A stretch of DNA of 64,000 bases from Dongia_B sp964406155 (lineage in GTDB: Bacteria > Pseudomonadota > Alphaproteobacteria > Dongiales > Dongiaceae): NCBI GenBank assembly GCA_964406155.1, contig CAYOQR010000005.1, positions 1 to 64,000 of the forward strand. Reading direction: 5' to 3'. Positions within the stretch are counted from its first letter, which is position 1, and the number at the start of each line of letters is the position of its first letter. The notes under the pieces are model-generated. The model did not search any database. It saw nothing but the letters and a program-made list of their open reading frames with translations, and was not told where the DNA came from. Positions 44,281 through 54,299 of the stretch are shown here, in pieces. The translations under genes and the position numbers were made by a program.

Positions 44281-44970
44281 ATGCTCGTCCGTCAAGCTGA
44301 CGCAAAAAGAAGCAAGTATCTCGCCTGCCAGCGTAAGGCTCTTGAAGCGATGCCCACGCGCCTCAAGGCCGAACTGCCTAAGGCCCTCGGCATGTCGGCT
44401 CAGGCGACGTCTCTCCATCTCGGCCCACGAAACATCGATTCCCTATACCTGCCCGGCTCGGACTTCCATCTGATGGTGACCTATCGCCATCAAATATGTG
44501 GGGAGATCTTTGGCGCTCTGTCGACGGATCTGAAGCACGTGATCATCTCGGATCTGACAGCAGATCTTTCCCTGCATGCCCGGGCGAAGTGGCTGACATC
44601 GCTCGTCGGCATCCGGTTTGCGGAGAATTACGGTGCACGTCTTCACGCCGAAGCCATCCTTGTCCTTCATCCTTCCGACGTCATGACGCAGCTATCGGTT
44701 TGCCTCGGCTTTGAAACGACGTCTCTGCCGGATAACGGATTTGTCGCCCAGGGTAAGATCCAGCCTCTTCCAGCTCGATCGCAGAAACGCTCGCCGGCAG
44801 TCAATGGCGACCGTCAGTCTTCCACCATGCTGGCGGGAGATACGATAGGCGCGCATTCTGAAACGAGCGATACCACGTTATCGCCCTATCAGTTGAAGGC
44901 GATCCGCAGCGTGATCGGCGTGGATAGTCCGCTCTCCCTCGCGTCGCCGCGTGTCTCGGTTCATTCCTGA
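44281..44970 (+). CDS. Hypothetical protein
   Basis: A 229-aa ORF from ATG 44281, with GAGG about 10 bp upstream. Residues 20-160 look globular (LHLGPRNIDSLYLPGSDFHL, YRHQICGEIFGALS, YGARLHAEAILVLHP, LSVCLGFETTSLPDNGF), with a faint resemblance to acyltransferase folds that I cannot confirm. The C-terminal 70 residues are Ser/Thr-rich and probably disordered. No signal peptide or membrane segment is present. It stands alone among strand changes; it may be an orphan or a decayed acquired gene. Confidence 0.45.
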   Translation: MLVRQADAKRSKYLACQRKALEAMPTRLKAELPKALGMSAQATSLHLGPRNIDSLYLPGSDFHLMVTYRHQICGEIFGALSTDLKHVIISDLTADLSLHARAKWLTSLVGIRFAENYGARLHAEAILVLHPSDVMTQLSVCLGFETTSLPDNGFVAQGKIQPLPARSQKRSPAVNGDRQSSTMLAGDTIGAHSETSDTTLSPYQLKAIRSVIGVDSPLSLASPRVSVHS

Positions 44971-45218
44971 CACAAGAGTGGCTGCGGCAGCCGGTCGGCA
45001 TTCATTCCATAAATAAATCGAGCCAAATACCCGCAAATGGAATCGGCGGGACGATGGCACTTGTGAGCGTCCAGCCCAAGGCCTCTCGTCGACCTTCGTC
45101 ATAGCCGGTAACCGCAGAACCATCAGGTCAGGCCGCTCAATCGATCGTCCGCCGGATCGACCTAATACCTGCCGCTAAAGCCTCCTCGACATAATTCGAC
45201 GATAGACCTCGCAGCCAT
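44971..45218. other. Intergenic region without recognisable gene
   Basis: About 250 bp between the unknown ORF and the terminator of the T1SS-type gene. Short open frames occur on both strands but none has a ribosome-binding site and a plausible protein. Nothing supported was seen. Confidence 0.5.
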
Positions 45219-45248
45219 AAAAAAGAAGGCGCCCCGTGAGGCGCCTTC
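45219..45248 (-). terminator. Rho-independent terminator of the T1SS-type gene
   Basis: A perfect 9-bp stem (GAAGGCGCC / GGCGCCTTC) with a 6-nt loop is followed on the minus strand by TTTTTT. It lies 25 bp after the stop at 45273. Confidence 0.88.
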
Positions 45249-45272
45249 GAGTTCGTCAATCACAGCCTTAGC

Positions 45273-46247
45273 TTATTGCAGGTGCCCGGTGATGATGTCG
45301 TGGGTGTTATCCGCACCGACGCTCAGATGGCTGACCGTCTCGTTGTGGATGGTCAATTGGAAGCTCGGGGCACCGGCAACGGTCATGACCACGTCCGTTC
45401 CGCTCTGGGCCAGATTAATCGCGCCGTTATTGGTACCGTTGTTGACGACACGATGGGCATCATCACCGCCGAGTTTGTCGAGCAAGGCGTGAATATCGAT
45501 ATGATCCGCCTGTGTGCTGGCATTGGCCGCCGTGTGATCGACGAAGTTCGAGACCACGTCATGACCATCGAGCTTGTTCGAAACCACGACCGTGTCATGA
45601 CCTCCGCTCGTCGTGGAGCCAAGATCGATCGTGGTCGCGCCGGTTCCGACGATGATGACGTCGTTCTTTGCGGTACCGGTAATGGCATCGCTGGTCGTCA
45701 TCGTGTGATGGTCAATGATGTTGTGATCGGGCGAGTACAATGTCACATCCAGGCCGGAGGACGAGGTCTTGGCGTCACCGTCGTGATCGGTCAGGGTCGT
45801 ATTGACATGCAGCGCGACATCCGACCCCGTTACGGTCGAGACGACTTGCGCATTTCCGATATCGAACGGATTTCCACTGCTGTAGTCGACCTCCAGCCGT
45901 TCGAACGAACTCGCGCCGGTGACGAATACCTGATCGCCCACACTCAGTCCGGTGATGGTTGCCACCTCATGGGCAGCATCAAAGGACACGCTGCGTGCAC
46001 TTGTCACATCGTGACCCGTGCTGTCCAGGATCATGATCGATGAAACCAGGACATTCGTCTCGTTCAGGAACAGCGCGGAATTTGACCCCGTCCCCGTGAA
46101 GCCGTCATTAACCGGGTTGCTCACATGAACCTGGATACCCGACGTGCCGCTAGCCTGAACCTTGGTAATCGCAAAAGCCATTTCGTTTGCCGCATAATGG
46201 TGGGCGAAACTAAATTGACCTGTGCTCTTCCCGGTCAGATTGGTCAT
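45273..46247 (-). CDS. Type I secretion C-terminal target-domain protein
   Basis: A 324-aa acidic, Thr/Ser/Asp/Gly-rich protein without Cys. The C-terminal 150 residues look like the type I secretion target region found in large repeat adhesins (TGTAKNDVIIVGTG, GHDTVVVSNKLDGHDVVSNF, HIDIHALLDKLGG, FQLTIHNETVSHLSVG), with RTX-related Gly/Asp turns. No N-terminal signal is seen, as expected for such exporters. No type I exporter genes are nearby. ATG 46247 is chosen; the frame stays open to a TTG at 46304. It may be a remnant of a larger protein or a small secreted protein in its own right. Confidence 0.6.
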   Translation of the reverse strand: MTNLTGKSTGQFSFAHHYAANEMAFAITKVQASGTSGIQVHVSNPVNDGFTGTGSNSALFLNETNVLVSSIMILDSTGHDVTSARSVSFDAAHEVATITGLSVGDQVFVTGASSFERLEVDYSSGNPFDIGNAQVVSTVTGSDVALHVNTTLTDHDGDAKTSSSGLDVTLYSPDHNIIDHHTMTTSDAITGTAKNDVIIVGTGATTIDLGSTTSGGHDTVVVSNKLDGHDVVSNFVDHTAANASTQADHIDIHALLDKLGGDDAHRVVNNGTNNGAINLAQSGTDVVMTVAGAPSFQLTIHNETVSHLSVGADNTHDIITGHLQ

Positions 46248-46372
46248 GCCGGTGACGAGATGCAGCCGCACGCCCACACGGCATATTTCAAGCAAAGGCG
46301 CCAAACCGCAGGTCCCCGTTCTTCGCCGGATATCGGCAGGCTGCCGCCATCTTCATCAGCTTCGCCCTCGGT

Positions 46373-46735
46373 GTGGCGGCGGCGGCAAGTGCGTTTACGG
46401 TACTGGAGAATGCCAATCAGGATTCGGGCTTGCGTCTGGCTGGTACCGACGCTTCGCCAGACAGCGAAGATCTGCAGCAACATGCCCTGGCCCGGTTGCT
46501 TCTGCCGCTCCTCAGCGCCGATTATGGCGCCGACCGCCGGATCGATGTCGATGATGCATCTGCCAACCTGCATGGCAAGCTATCGGTCGATCGCGGATTT
46601 CAGTTGGGGCAGAACATTCCCTGTGTCGAATTCCTGTTCACGCCCCGCGATACAGTTGCAGGGCAGATCAATGGTATCGCCTGCCAAAGTCCCACCGACG
46701 GATGGCAAGTCATGACAATAACCGCGAACAAATAA
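46373..46735 (+). CDS. Small exported protein, start codon unclear
   Basis: The ORF from GTG 46373 encodes 120 aa ending in a small globular region with two Cys (IPCVEFLFTPRD, INGIACQSPTDGWQVM). The frame is open back to 46256, and that upstream part encodes a convincing signal peptide (YRQAAAIFISFALGVAAAASA), but it contains no ATG, GTG or TTG before 46373. Either a rare start is used or the true start has been lost by mutation. It lies 4 bp before the damaged protease gene and may belong to the same cassette. Confidence 0.45.
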   Translation: MAAAASAFTVLENANQDSGLRLAGTDASPDSEDLQQHALARLLLPLLSADYGADRRIDVDDASANLHGKLSVDRGFQLGQNIPCVEFLFTPRDTVAGQINGIACQSPTDGWQVMTITANK

Positions 46736-46739
46736 GGCC

Positions 46740-48270
<1,531 letters not shown>

Positions 48271-48438
48271 CGACAATAAAGGCGGCTGTTAACTTCCAGT
48301 TGGCTACCGTGCCCCGCAATCGATAGTGGCAACGATTTCGTTACTCGCCACGATGCTAATCAGTTCTGGCGACACGCCGTCCCCGCTCACCCGGCCAGCC
48401 AAACATAAGAAATATTTCACATCACGACTTGAACGGGC

Positions 48439-48481
48439 AGTGATCGCGGAGCCCCGCAATCACTACCTCCCCATTCGGGGA
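48439..48481. promoter_or_regulatory. Two adjacent dyads upstream of urtA
   Basis: AGTGATCGCGG and CCGCAATCACT form a near-perfect 11-bp dyad (48439-48464, one mismatch), followed by TCCCC-ATTC-GGGGA (48468-48481). They lie about 105-150 bp upstream of the urtA start, in a 315-bp region (48271-48585) with no gene. They may be operators or leader structures; the nearby LuxR-type regulator is a candidate binder. Confidence 0.4.
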
Positions 48482-48585
48482 ATATGGCCTCCCAACAAGA
48501 ATCCTTACGATTTTTAGCAAAGGGCCACCCGTATCCGGCTTCCCCGTATTCGGCTTCTAGAGGCCCATAACGAAGGGGAGGAACA

Positions 48586-49869
48586 ATGAGAATTCCACAT
48601 CTGCGTCTCGCCAAGATCATCGCCGCCCTGGCCCTAGCGCTAGGTTTTTCCAGCAGCATCGCAAGCACATCCGCCTTCGCCAAGGACCAGATCGTCCTTT
48701 GCACCGTTGACGATCTATCGGGCGATTTTTCAATCATGTCGACGCCGAAGACCTATGGATACCAGCTCGCCGTGAAGGAAATTAACGATGCCGGCGGTAT
48801 CCAGGTCGACGGTAAGAAGGAGTTGATCAAGCTCATCACCTATGATGGGCAGTCAGATGTAAAACGGTATCAGGAATTGGCCCAACGCTGCATCTTCGAC
48901 GACAAGGCAGATGTGGTGATGGCCGGCTATACCGGCGCTGAACGCGAGGCGGCACGGAAAGAAGTTGTCCGCGACAAAGTCATATACTGGCACAACAACC
49001 AAGGGGAAGGCGGGATCGCCGACAAGTACTCATTCTTTTCCGGTCCTACCCCTGAACAACAGGTCCTTCCCGCCCTGAAATACATGATTCAGAAAATGGG
49101 CCCTCGGATCACATTCATTGGCGCCGATTACAATTTCTGCCGGGCAATCGGACAATGGGTGCATGTCGCCGCCGGACTCTATGGCGGGAAAATCGAGATG
49201 GAGGAGTACTTCCCCTTCGGTGTCTCCCAGTGGCAACCGACGATCGACAAGATCAAGCGTATCAATCCCGATTTCCAGGTGCATTGCCTTGTCGGCGCCG
49301 AGCAGGTTCAATTCTATCCGCAGGCACAGGCTGCCGGCCTCAAGACTCCTGTATGGTCCAACGTGACTATTTCAGATGGCTATGAGCATAAGCGCTTTGC
49401 CCCGCCATCGCTCGCCAATCTCTATGTGCCACCCGCTTACATCGAAGATGTCCCCGGGGAAGCGAGCAAGAATTTTGCGGCGAAGATTCGGGCGATGTTT
49501 CCGCAAACTGTCTACGTCAACGAGCACGCGGCTTTCGGTTATGTCGCCGTCAAGGCAATGGCCGCCGCCTGGCAAAAAGCTGGCACGACCGAGACCGAAG
49601 CCGTGCTCGCCGCCCTCAATCAGGATATTTCCATTCCCGATGCCCCTGGCGGCCCTTGGGTCCTGCGTGGCACGCAGCATCACGCAGCCATGCATACGTA
49701 TCTCTTCAGAGTTGACGAACAGCACCACCTCGATCTGGTCACCGACCTCGGCATGACCGAACCGACCTTCCTAAAGGATATCGGTGTCAACCTTGCCAAG
49801 AAGGCACCTGGCCGCCAGTTCCTGCCGATCGACAATCCAAAATGGCGGCAGTTCTTCTCCACAAACTGA
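48586..49869 (+). CDS. urtA: Urea ABC transporter binding protein UrtA
   Basis: A 427-aa binding protein of the branched-chain/amide/urea type. A signal peptide (IIAALALALGFSSSIASTSAFA) is followed by TVDDLSGDFSIMSTPKTYGYQLAVKEINDAGG and YWHNNQGEGGIADKYSFFSGPTPEQQ-type segments typical of UrtA/FmdD. GGGAGG precedes ATG 48586. Context, with urtBCDE and a full urease locus, favours urea over short amides. UrtA should be made in excess, since a hairpin follows the gene. Confidence 0.88.
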   Translation: MRIPHLRLAKIIAALALALGFSSSIASTSAFAKDQIVLCTVDDLSGDFSIMSTPKTYGYQLAVKEINDAGGIQVDGKKELIKLITYDGQSDVKRYQELAQRCIFDDKADVVMAGYTGAEREAARKEVVRDKVIYWHNNQGEGGIADKYSFFSGPTPEQQVLPALKYMIQKMGPRITFIGADYNFCRAIGQWVHVAAGLYGGKIEMEEYFPFGVSQWQPTIDKIKRINPDFQVHCLVGAEQVQFYPQAQAAGLKTPVWSNVTISDGYEHKRFAPPSLANLYVPPAYIEDVPGEASKNFAAKIRAMFPQTVYVNEHAAFGYVAVKAMAAAWQKAGTTETEAVLAALNQDISIPDAPGGPWVLRGTQHHAAMHTYLFRVDEQHHLDLVTDLGMTEPTFLKDIGVNLAKKAPGRQFLPIDNPKWRQFFSTN

Positions 49870-49875
49870 AATGAG

Positions 49876-49910
49876 CTGGGGTGCGGCGACCGAATATCAC
49901 CGCACCCCAG
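49876..49910 (+). terminator. Intra-operon hairpin between urtA and urtB
   Basis: A perfect 11-bp stem (CTGGGGTGCGG / CCGCACCCCAG) with a 13-nt loop starts 6 bp after the urtA stop. No U-run follows, so it probably acts as an attenuator or mRNA stabiliser that raises the UrtA to UrtB ratio. Confidence 0.55.
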
Positions 49911-49954
49911 GCGCATAGTCGCTTTCGCTAGAAAGCACCGTATCGAGGTTAGCG

Positions 49955-50845
49955 ATGGAACTTCTTGGGCAGGTCGCGAGCTACATCTATCAGTATTTCG
50001 ACAATTTCGGATTTCTCGCACTGTCGGCGGTCGGATTGATTCTGATCTACGGCATGATGGGCGTCATCAATATGGCGCATGGTGAACTCATGATGATCGG
50101 CGCCTATATCGCCGTATCTTCATATCACCTGGGAGTACCGACCCCGCTTGCGGTTCTTCTCGCTGGTCTCGGTGCCGGATTTGTCGGTGCCGTTCTGGAA
50201 AGACTCGTCATTCGCCACTTCTACAATCAGTTGCTTTCATCTCTGGTCGTTACCTGGGGGTTGAGCTTGATTCTCAGCCAGGGAACGCTTCTTTTAATGG
50301 GTCCATCAATCATGAACATGCCGACGCCGTTCGGCAGCTTCACCGTCGGTCCCGTTTCCTTCGGTATCTACCGCGTTGTCATGTTCCTCACGTCCATCGC
50401 TCTCATTGCCTCGGTCTGGGCTATATTCCGCTGGACCAGGCTCGGGGCTCAGGCCCAGGCCACGATGGAAAATGCAACGATGGCCGATGCGATCGGCATC
50501 AATACCCGCCGCGTCTATACGCTGACTTTCGGACTAGGCTCCGCGCTTGGCGGTATTGCCGGCGCAATGTTCGCAATGACGGCGACAATCTCTCCGTTCT
50601 TCGGGCAAAATTATACACCAATGGCCTTCATCACCGTCGTTATAGGTGGTGGCGCCAACGCCATTCTTGGCCTCGCTTATGCCGCACTTTACCTTGCCGG
50701 CATTCAGACGGTCACCGCCAATGTTTTCAACGAATATGTCGGCTATGTCTCGGTCATGGCAGCAGCCTTCCTGGCGCTGCTCGTTATGCCGTCCGGTATT
50801 TCCGACTTCATCGAGCGTCGCCGCACGCGCAAGATGCAGAGGTAA
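49955..50845 (+). CDS. urtB: Urea ABC transporter permease UrtB
   Basis: A 296-aa LivH-type permease with many hydrophobic segments, LIYGMMGVINMAHGELMMIGAY near residue 30, GINTRRVYTLTFGLGSALGGIAG, and TVVIGGGANAILGLAYAALYLAG. It forms the channel with UrtC, whose gene starts 3 bp later. Confidence 0.9.
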   Translation: MELLGQVASYIYQYFDNFGFLALSAVGLILIYGMMGVINMAHGELMMIGAYIAVSSYHLGVPTPLAVLLAGLGAGFVGAVLERLVIRHFYNQLLSSLVVTWGLSLILSQGTLLLMGPSIMNMPTPFGSFTVGPVSFGIYRVVMFLTSIALIASVWAIFRWTRLGAQAQATMENATMADAIGINTRRVYTLTFGLGSALGGIAGAMFAMTATISPFFGQNYTPMAFITVVIGGGANAILGLAYAALYLAGIQTVTANVFNEYVGYVSVMAAAFLALLVMPSGISDFIERRRTRKMQR

Positions 50846-50848
50846 GCA

Positions 50849-51976
50849 ATGCCATCCAATGCCGGTTTTTCCAAACGTCTCCTTGGTTCATTTAACGGTC
50901 AGCAAACGCTCGGGAACAGCACATACTTTTGGATAGCGTGGTTCGCTGTCGTTCTAATGCTGATTCTCCTGCCCTTCTTTGTATCCCGCTATCAGATCAT
51001 CAATGCCAGCAATCTCATTATCTCCGCGATCCTGGCGTTGAGCCTCTGCCTGATATGGGGTTATTGCGGTATCCTGAGCTTAGGGCAGTCCGCTTTCTAC
51101 TGTATCGGCGGCTATGCTTACGGCATCGTCGCGATGAACCTGGTCGATTCCCAGGGGAACACGCATATCGCCTTCCTCGCTGGAATTGTTGTACCGGCCC
51201 TGGCTGCCGCCGTCATCGGTGCCCTCATGTTCTTCAGCCGCCTGAAGGGGGTCTACGTCGCTATCCTCATGCTGGTCACATCGCTTCTACTTGGCCTTTT
51301 CATGCGGCAGACCGCGGACCCCATTTATACCATCGGCGCGGCATATCTGGGCGGCATGAATGGCCTGAGCCCAGCCTCTCCCTCCGACCCGAACTTGCCG
51401 AATTTGATCTTCGGCTTTGGCCAATGGACCATCGAGTTTGATGGCCGCGGCCGGGAATTCTATTGGCTGGTACTCGGCATCGGCATCACCGTCTACCTTG
51501 CCCTGCGCTGGATCGTGAATTCGAGCTTCGGCTACGTCCTGCTTGCTATCCGTGAAGATCCGGAACGGGCCGAGACATTCGGCTATGACGTTCGCGTCGT
51601 ACAGCTCCTCGTCTTCTGCCTCTCCGCGGCCATTGCCGGCCTGGCCGGAACGCTTTACACGGCCTGGGGAACCTATATCCATCCCGACAGTTTTAGTGTC
51701 GCCGCCAATATTCTCGTCGTGATCTGGGTGGCTGTCGGCGGCCGAAAAGACCTGACTGCCGTTGTTGTCAGCGCTGTTTTCCTCAACTGGCTGGCACTCC
51801 AACTTACCGCATGGGGCGACATCTCGCTGCTAATTCTCGGCTTCATCTTGATTGGTGCGATGCTCGCCGCCCCGGACGGTGTCTTCCTCATGATCGGGCA
51901 GCAGCTCGGCAAGCTATGTCATCACAAACGTCATCGCGATTTTCCCGGTGCCGTGAAAGCGGAGGTCCGGCGATGA
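50849..51976 (+). CDS. urtC: Urea ABC transporter permease UrtC
   Basis: A 375-aa LivM-type permease with GYCGILSLGQSAFYCIGGYAYG, RLKGVYVAILMLVTSLLLGLF, and the EAA-like region IREDPERAETFGYDVRVVQL. It ends in a basic cytoplasmic tail. The stop overlaps the urtD start (ATGA at 51973-51976), showing translational coupling. Confidence 0.9.
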   Translation: MPSNAGFSKRLLGSFNGQQTLGNSTYFWIAWFAVVLMLILLPFFVSRYQIINASNLIISAILALSLCLIWGYCGILSLGQSAFYCIGGYAYGIVAMNLVDSQGNTHIAFLAGIVVPALAAAVIGALMFFSRLKGVYVAILMLVTSLLLGLFMRQTADPIYTIGAAYLGGMNGLSPASPSDPNLPNLIFGFGQWTIEFDGRGREFYWLVLGIGITVYLALRWIVNSSFGYVLLAIREDPERAETFGYDVRVVQLLVFCLSAAIAGLAGTLYTAWGTYIHPDSFSVAANILVVIWVAVGGRKDLTAVVVSAVFLNWLALQLTAWGDISLLILGFILIGAMLAAPDGVFLMIGQQLGKLCHHKRHRDFPGAVKAEVRR

Positions 51977-52692
51977 CCGCTTCTTCCATCCTCGACGTGC
52001 GGGACGTGCACAAGGTATATGGCGGCGTTCATGCTTTGAACGGCCTTTCCCTATCCATCAAAGAAGGTGAGATTCATTGCATTCTCGGCCCAAATGGCGC
52101 CGGCAAAAGTACCTTTTTCAAGACACTCATGGGGACGGAACAGCCGACCGACGGAGAGATATTTTATAAGGGCCACAACATCACACGAATGCCGGCCTTC
52201 AAGCGGGCAAGACGGGGCCTTTCCGTCAAATTCCAGAATATCCGGGTATTTGGGGATTTGACCGTTTACCAGAATCTTTTTATTCCTCTGCGCCGACATT
52301 GTCGTGTCTATGACATTCCGCTGCGCGTCGCGGAGCTCCTGTCGCGCATCCGGCTCTCTGGAGCCGAACAGCGGATCGTCCGAGAACTATCTCATGGCCA
52401 GCAACAATGGCTCTCCATCGCCATGTCGATAACCTCCAATCCGGAGGTCCTGCTGCTCGACGAACCCACCGCGGGCATGTCGGTCGAGGAAACCAGCAAA
52501 ACCGCGGAGATCATTCGCGAGCTGAACGCGCAAGGGGTAACGATCATCGTTATCGAACACGACATGGCATTTATTCGAGATCTGAACGCGCGCACCAGCG
52601 TTCTCCACTATGGCCGTCTATTCGCTCAGGGAACATTTGAGGAAATGGCATCTAACGAGGATGTCCGACGCATCTATCTCGGCACACTATAA
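51973..52692 (+). CDS. urtD: Urea ABC transporter ATPase UrtD
   Basis: A 239-aa LivG-type ATPase with Walker A LGPNGAGKST, signature LSHGQQQWLSIAMS (LSHGQ, typical of UrtD), Walker B VLLLDEPTAGMS and H-switch VIEHDMAFIRDL. The start is fixed by the overlap with urtC. It acts with UrtE as the ATPase pair. Confidence 0.92.
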   Translation: MTASSILDVRDVHKVYGGVHALNGLSLSIKEGEIHCILGPNGAGKSTFFKTLMGTEQPTDGEIFYKGHNITRMPAFKRARRGLSVKFQNIRVFGDLTVYQNLFIPLRRHCRVYDIPLRVAELLSRIRLSGAEQRIVRELSHGQQQWLSIAMSITSNPEVLLLDEPTAGMSVEETSKTAEIIRELNAQGVTIIVIEHDMAFIRDLNARTSVLHYGRLFAQGTFEEMASNEDVRRIYLGTL

Positions 52693-52704
52693 GGAGCGGG
52701 AATC

Positions 52705-53403
52705 GTGCAGCTCAGCCTCTCTTCCATCAATTCCGGTTATGGCAAGGTTCGCATTGTCAACGATATCTCCTTCGATGTGACATCTTCGGAGATCATTGCC
52801 GTCATCGGCCGCAATGGTGTCGGCAAGACGACCTTGATCAAAACGATCATTGGCTCGCTGCCCAGCATGTCTGGCTCGATGAAATTCCGAGGAACGGATA
52901 TTACCCGATTGGATGCAACGCACAGAGCACGGCTCGGGATCGGCTACGTTCCACAAGGGCGCGGCATCTTCACGCGGATGACGGTCGGCAGCAATCTTGC
53001 GCTTGGCATGACGGTCGGAAACGCTTCAAAGCCTAATGTCGACCGGGCCTTCTCCTTCTTCCCGATTCTCGAGAAGCGGCAGGCGCAGCTTGCAGGATCC
53101 ATGAGTGGCGGCGAGCAACAGCAACTCGCAATTGGCCGCATTCTCGTCGGCAATCCCGAGATCATCTTGCTCGACGAGCCATCGGAAGGGATTCAGCCGA
53201 ATGTCGTCCAGGAAATTGGCCGAATTATCCGTCGTCTCAGGGATGAAGAGGGGCTAAGCGTCATCCTTGTTGAGCAGAATCTCAGCTTGATTCAAGCCAC
53301 AGCCGACTATTGCCTGGTCATGGATAAAGGAAAGATCGTAGCCCAGATATTCCCCCAGGAACTATCGGATCCGGAAGTAGCGCAGCGTTATCTGGCCATC
53401 TGA
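52705..53403 (+). CDS. urtE: Urea ABC transporter ATPase UrtE
   Basis: A 232-aa LivF-type ATPase with Walker A IGRNGVGKTT, TRLDATHRARLGIGYVPQGR, signature MSGGEQQQLAIGRIL, Walker B IILLDEPSEGIQPN and VEQNLSLIQ. It starts with GTG at 52705 after GGAG. It is the last gene of urtABCDE. Confidence 0.92.
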   Translation: MQLSLSSINSGYGKVRIVNDISFDVTSSEIIAVIGRNGVGKTTLIKTIIGSLPSMSGSMKFRGTDITRLDATHRARLGIGYVPQGRGIFTRMTVGSNLALGMTVGNASKPNVDRAFSFFPILEKRQAQLAGSMSGGEQQQLAIGRILVGNPEIILLDEPSEGIQPNVVQEIGRIIRRLRDEEGLSVILVEQNLSLIQATADYCLVMDKGKIVAQIFPQELSDPEVAQRYLAI

Positions 53404-53416
53404 CATAATCAAATCC

Positions 53417-53439
53417 CCCCGCTCTCAGTGAGAGCGGGG
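53417..53439. terminator. Terminator-like hairpin between urtE and the luxR-type gene
   Basis: CCCCGCTCT and AGAGCGGGG form a 9-bp stem with a 5-nt loop, 14 bp after the urtE stop, between convergent genes. The U-run is weak on both strands. Probably a bidirectional terminator. Confidence 0.65.
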
Positions 53440-53489
53440 TACTTGCGTCTGCTCTCGAAGCTCCTTCAAGACAGCGACAACCTACTCCA

Positions 53490-54245
53490 TCAAAGTAAGC
53501 CTAGATGAACCGCTTTCGCGACGGCTTGCGAGCGTGTCGTCGTATCGAGCTTCGTGATGGCATTCTTCACATGAAGCCGTACTGTCTCCTCCGAGCGCCC
53601 GATGATAATCGAAATCTCGCTGGAAGTTTTGCCGGCGGAAACCCATCGCAAACACTCCACCTCACGAGGGGTTAATTTCGTGCAACGAACGATTTCGATC
53701 TGCCCCTCATAGTGCAGATCAAAAATGGCTTTCGTGAAAACATGCATCAGGCGAAAGAGAGGTTCACGGACATCGTCGCGCATCTCTGACCAGTTGATGC
53801 AGGATCGATCGACAATGGCGCTCATGACGGCGAAGCGGCCAAAAGGAAGATGCACCGGCACGGTGACGCCACGCGAAAGGCCGAAATCGCCAAGATATGT
53901 GCAAGCCATTCGCTGGTTCGGCTCAAGCTGATCACTCGCCTGCACGTCCGTCCAGTCGACGGGAAGCGTCCCGTCGAAACATGCTCGATAGTACGGATCG
54001 ACCGTCATGAACCGCTTCCAGCCCTCCTCCCAATGATTTGGGAAATTTCGCACATTGAGCTTCAGCGGCAGCCACTCTCCCGTCGGTAACCGAGCCGGCA
54101 CCGGCAGGTAAGCATACAGCACCTGGGTAAAGCCGAGTTCGCCGGTAAATTCCATTAAGACATCCAAGGCCTGCGAGAAATTGGCCGTGTCATTAATGCG
54201 TTTACCGAGCGTCTCAGACAGATGAGCACTATAGCGTTCATACAT
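53490..54245 (-). CDS. LuxR-family regulator with autoinducer-binding domain (LuxR solo)
   Basis: A 251-aa regulator. Residues about 20-170 match the autoinducer-binding domain (NFPNHWEEGWKRF, VDPYYRACFDGTLPVDW, LGDFGLSRGVTVPVHLPFG); the C-terminal 65 residues are a LuxR helix-turn-helix (LTPREVECLRWVSAGKTSSE, RSEETVRLHVKNAITKL). Of the usual pocket residues, the first Trp, Asp-Pro, second Trp and Gly are present, but the Tyr of WxxxY reads Trp, and there seems to be a two-residue deletion before Asp-Pro. No luxI is in the window. Between the urt and ure operons it probably controls urea use. ATG 54245 is preferred; the frame opens at 54275. Confidence 0.85.
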   Translation of the reverse strand: MYERYSAHLSETLGKRINDTANFSQALDVLMEFTGELGFTQVLYAYLPVPARLPTGEWLPLKLNVRNFPNHWEEGWKRFMTVDPYYRACFDGTLPVDWTDVQASDQLEPNQRMACTYLGDFGLSRGVTVPVHLPFGRFAVMSAIVDRSCINWSEMRDDVREPLFRLMHVFTKAIFDLHYEGQIEIVRCTKLTPREVECLRWVSAGKTSSEISIIIGRSEETVRLHVKNAITKLDTTTRSQAVAKAVHLGLL

Positions 54246-54284
54246 GGATGCAGCGCTCCCCTGACGCACGAACACCCTTTGGAC

Positions 54285-54299
54285 TACGACGATGTCGTA
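54285..54299. promoter_or_regulatory. Dyad upstream of the luxR-type gene
   Basis: TACGAC-GAT-GTCGTA is a perfect 6-bp inverted repeat with a 3-bp centre, 40 bp upstream of the LuxR-type start. It fits an autoregulatory operator by position. It does not share an obvious core with the dyads upstream of urtA or ureJ. Confidence 0.35.

Noticed and set aside
44012..44473. Plus-strand ORF overlapping the unknown ORF at 44281
   Set aside because: Arg/Ser-rich frame overlapping a better candidate; I could not establish that it is the frameshifted N-terminus of the same gene.
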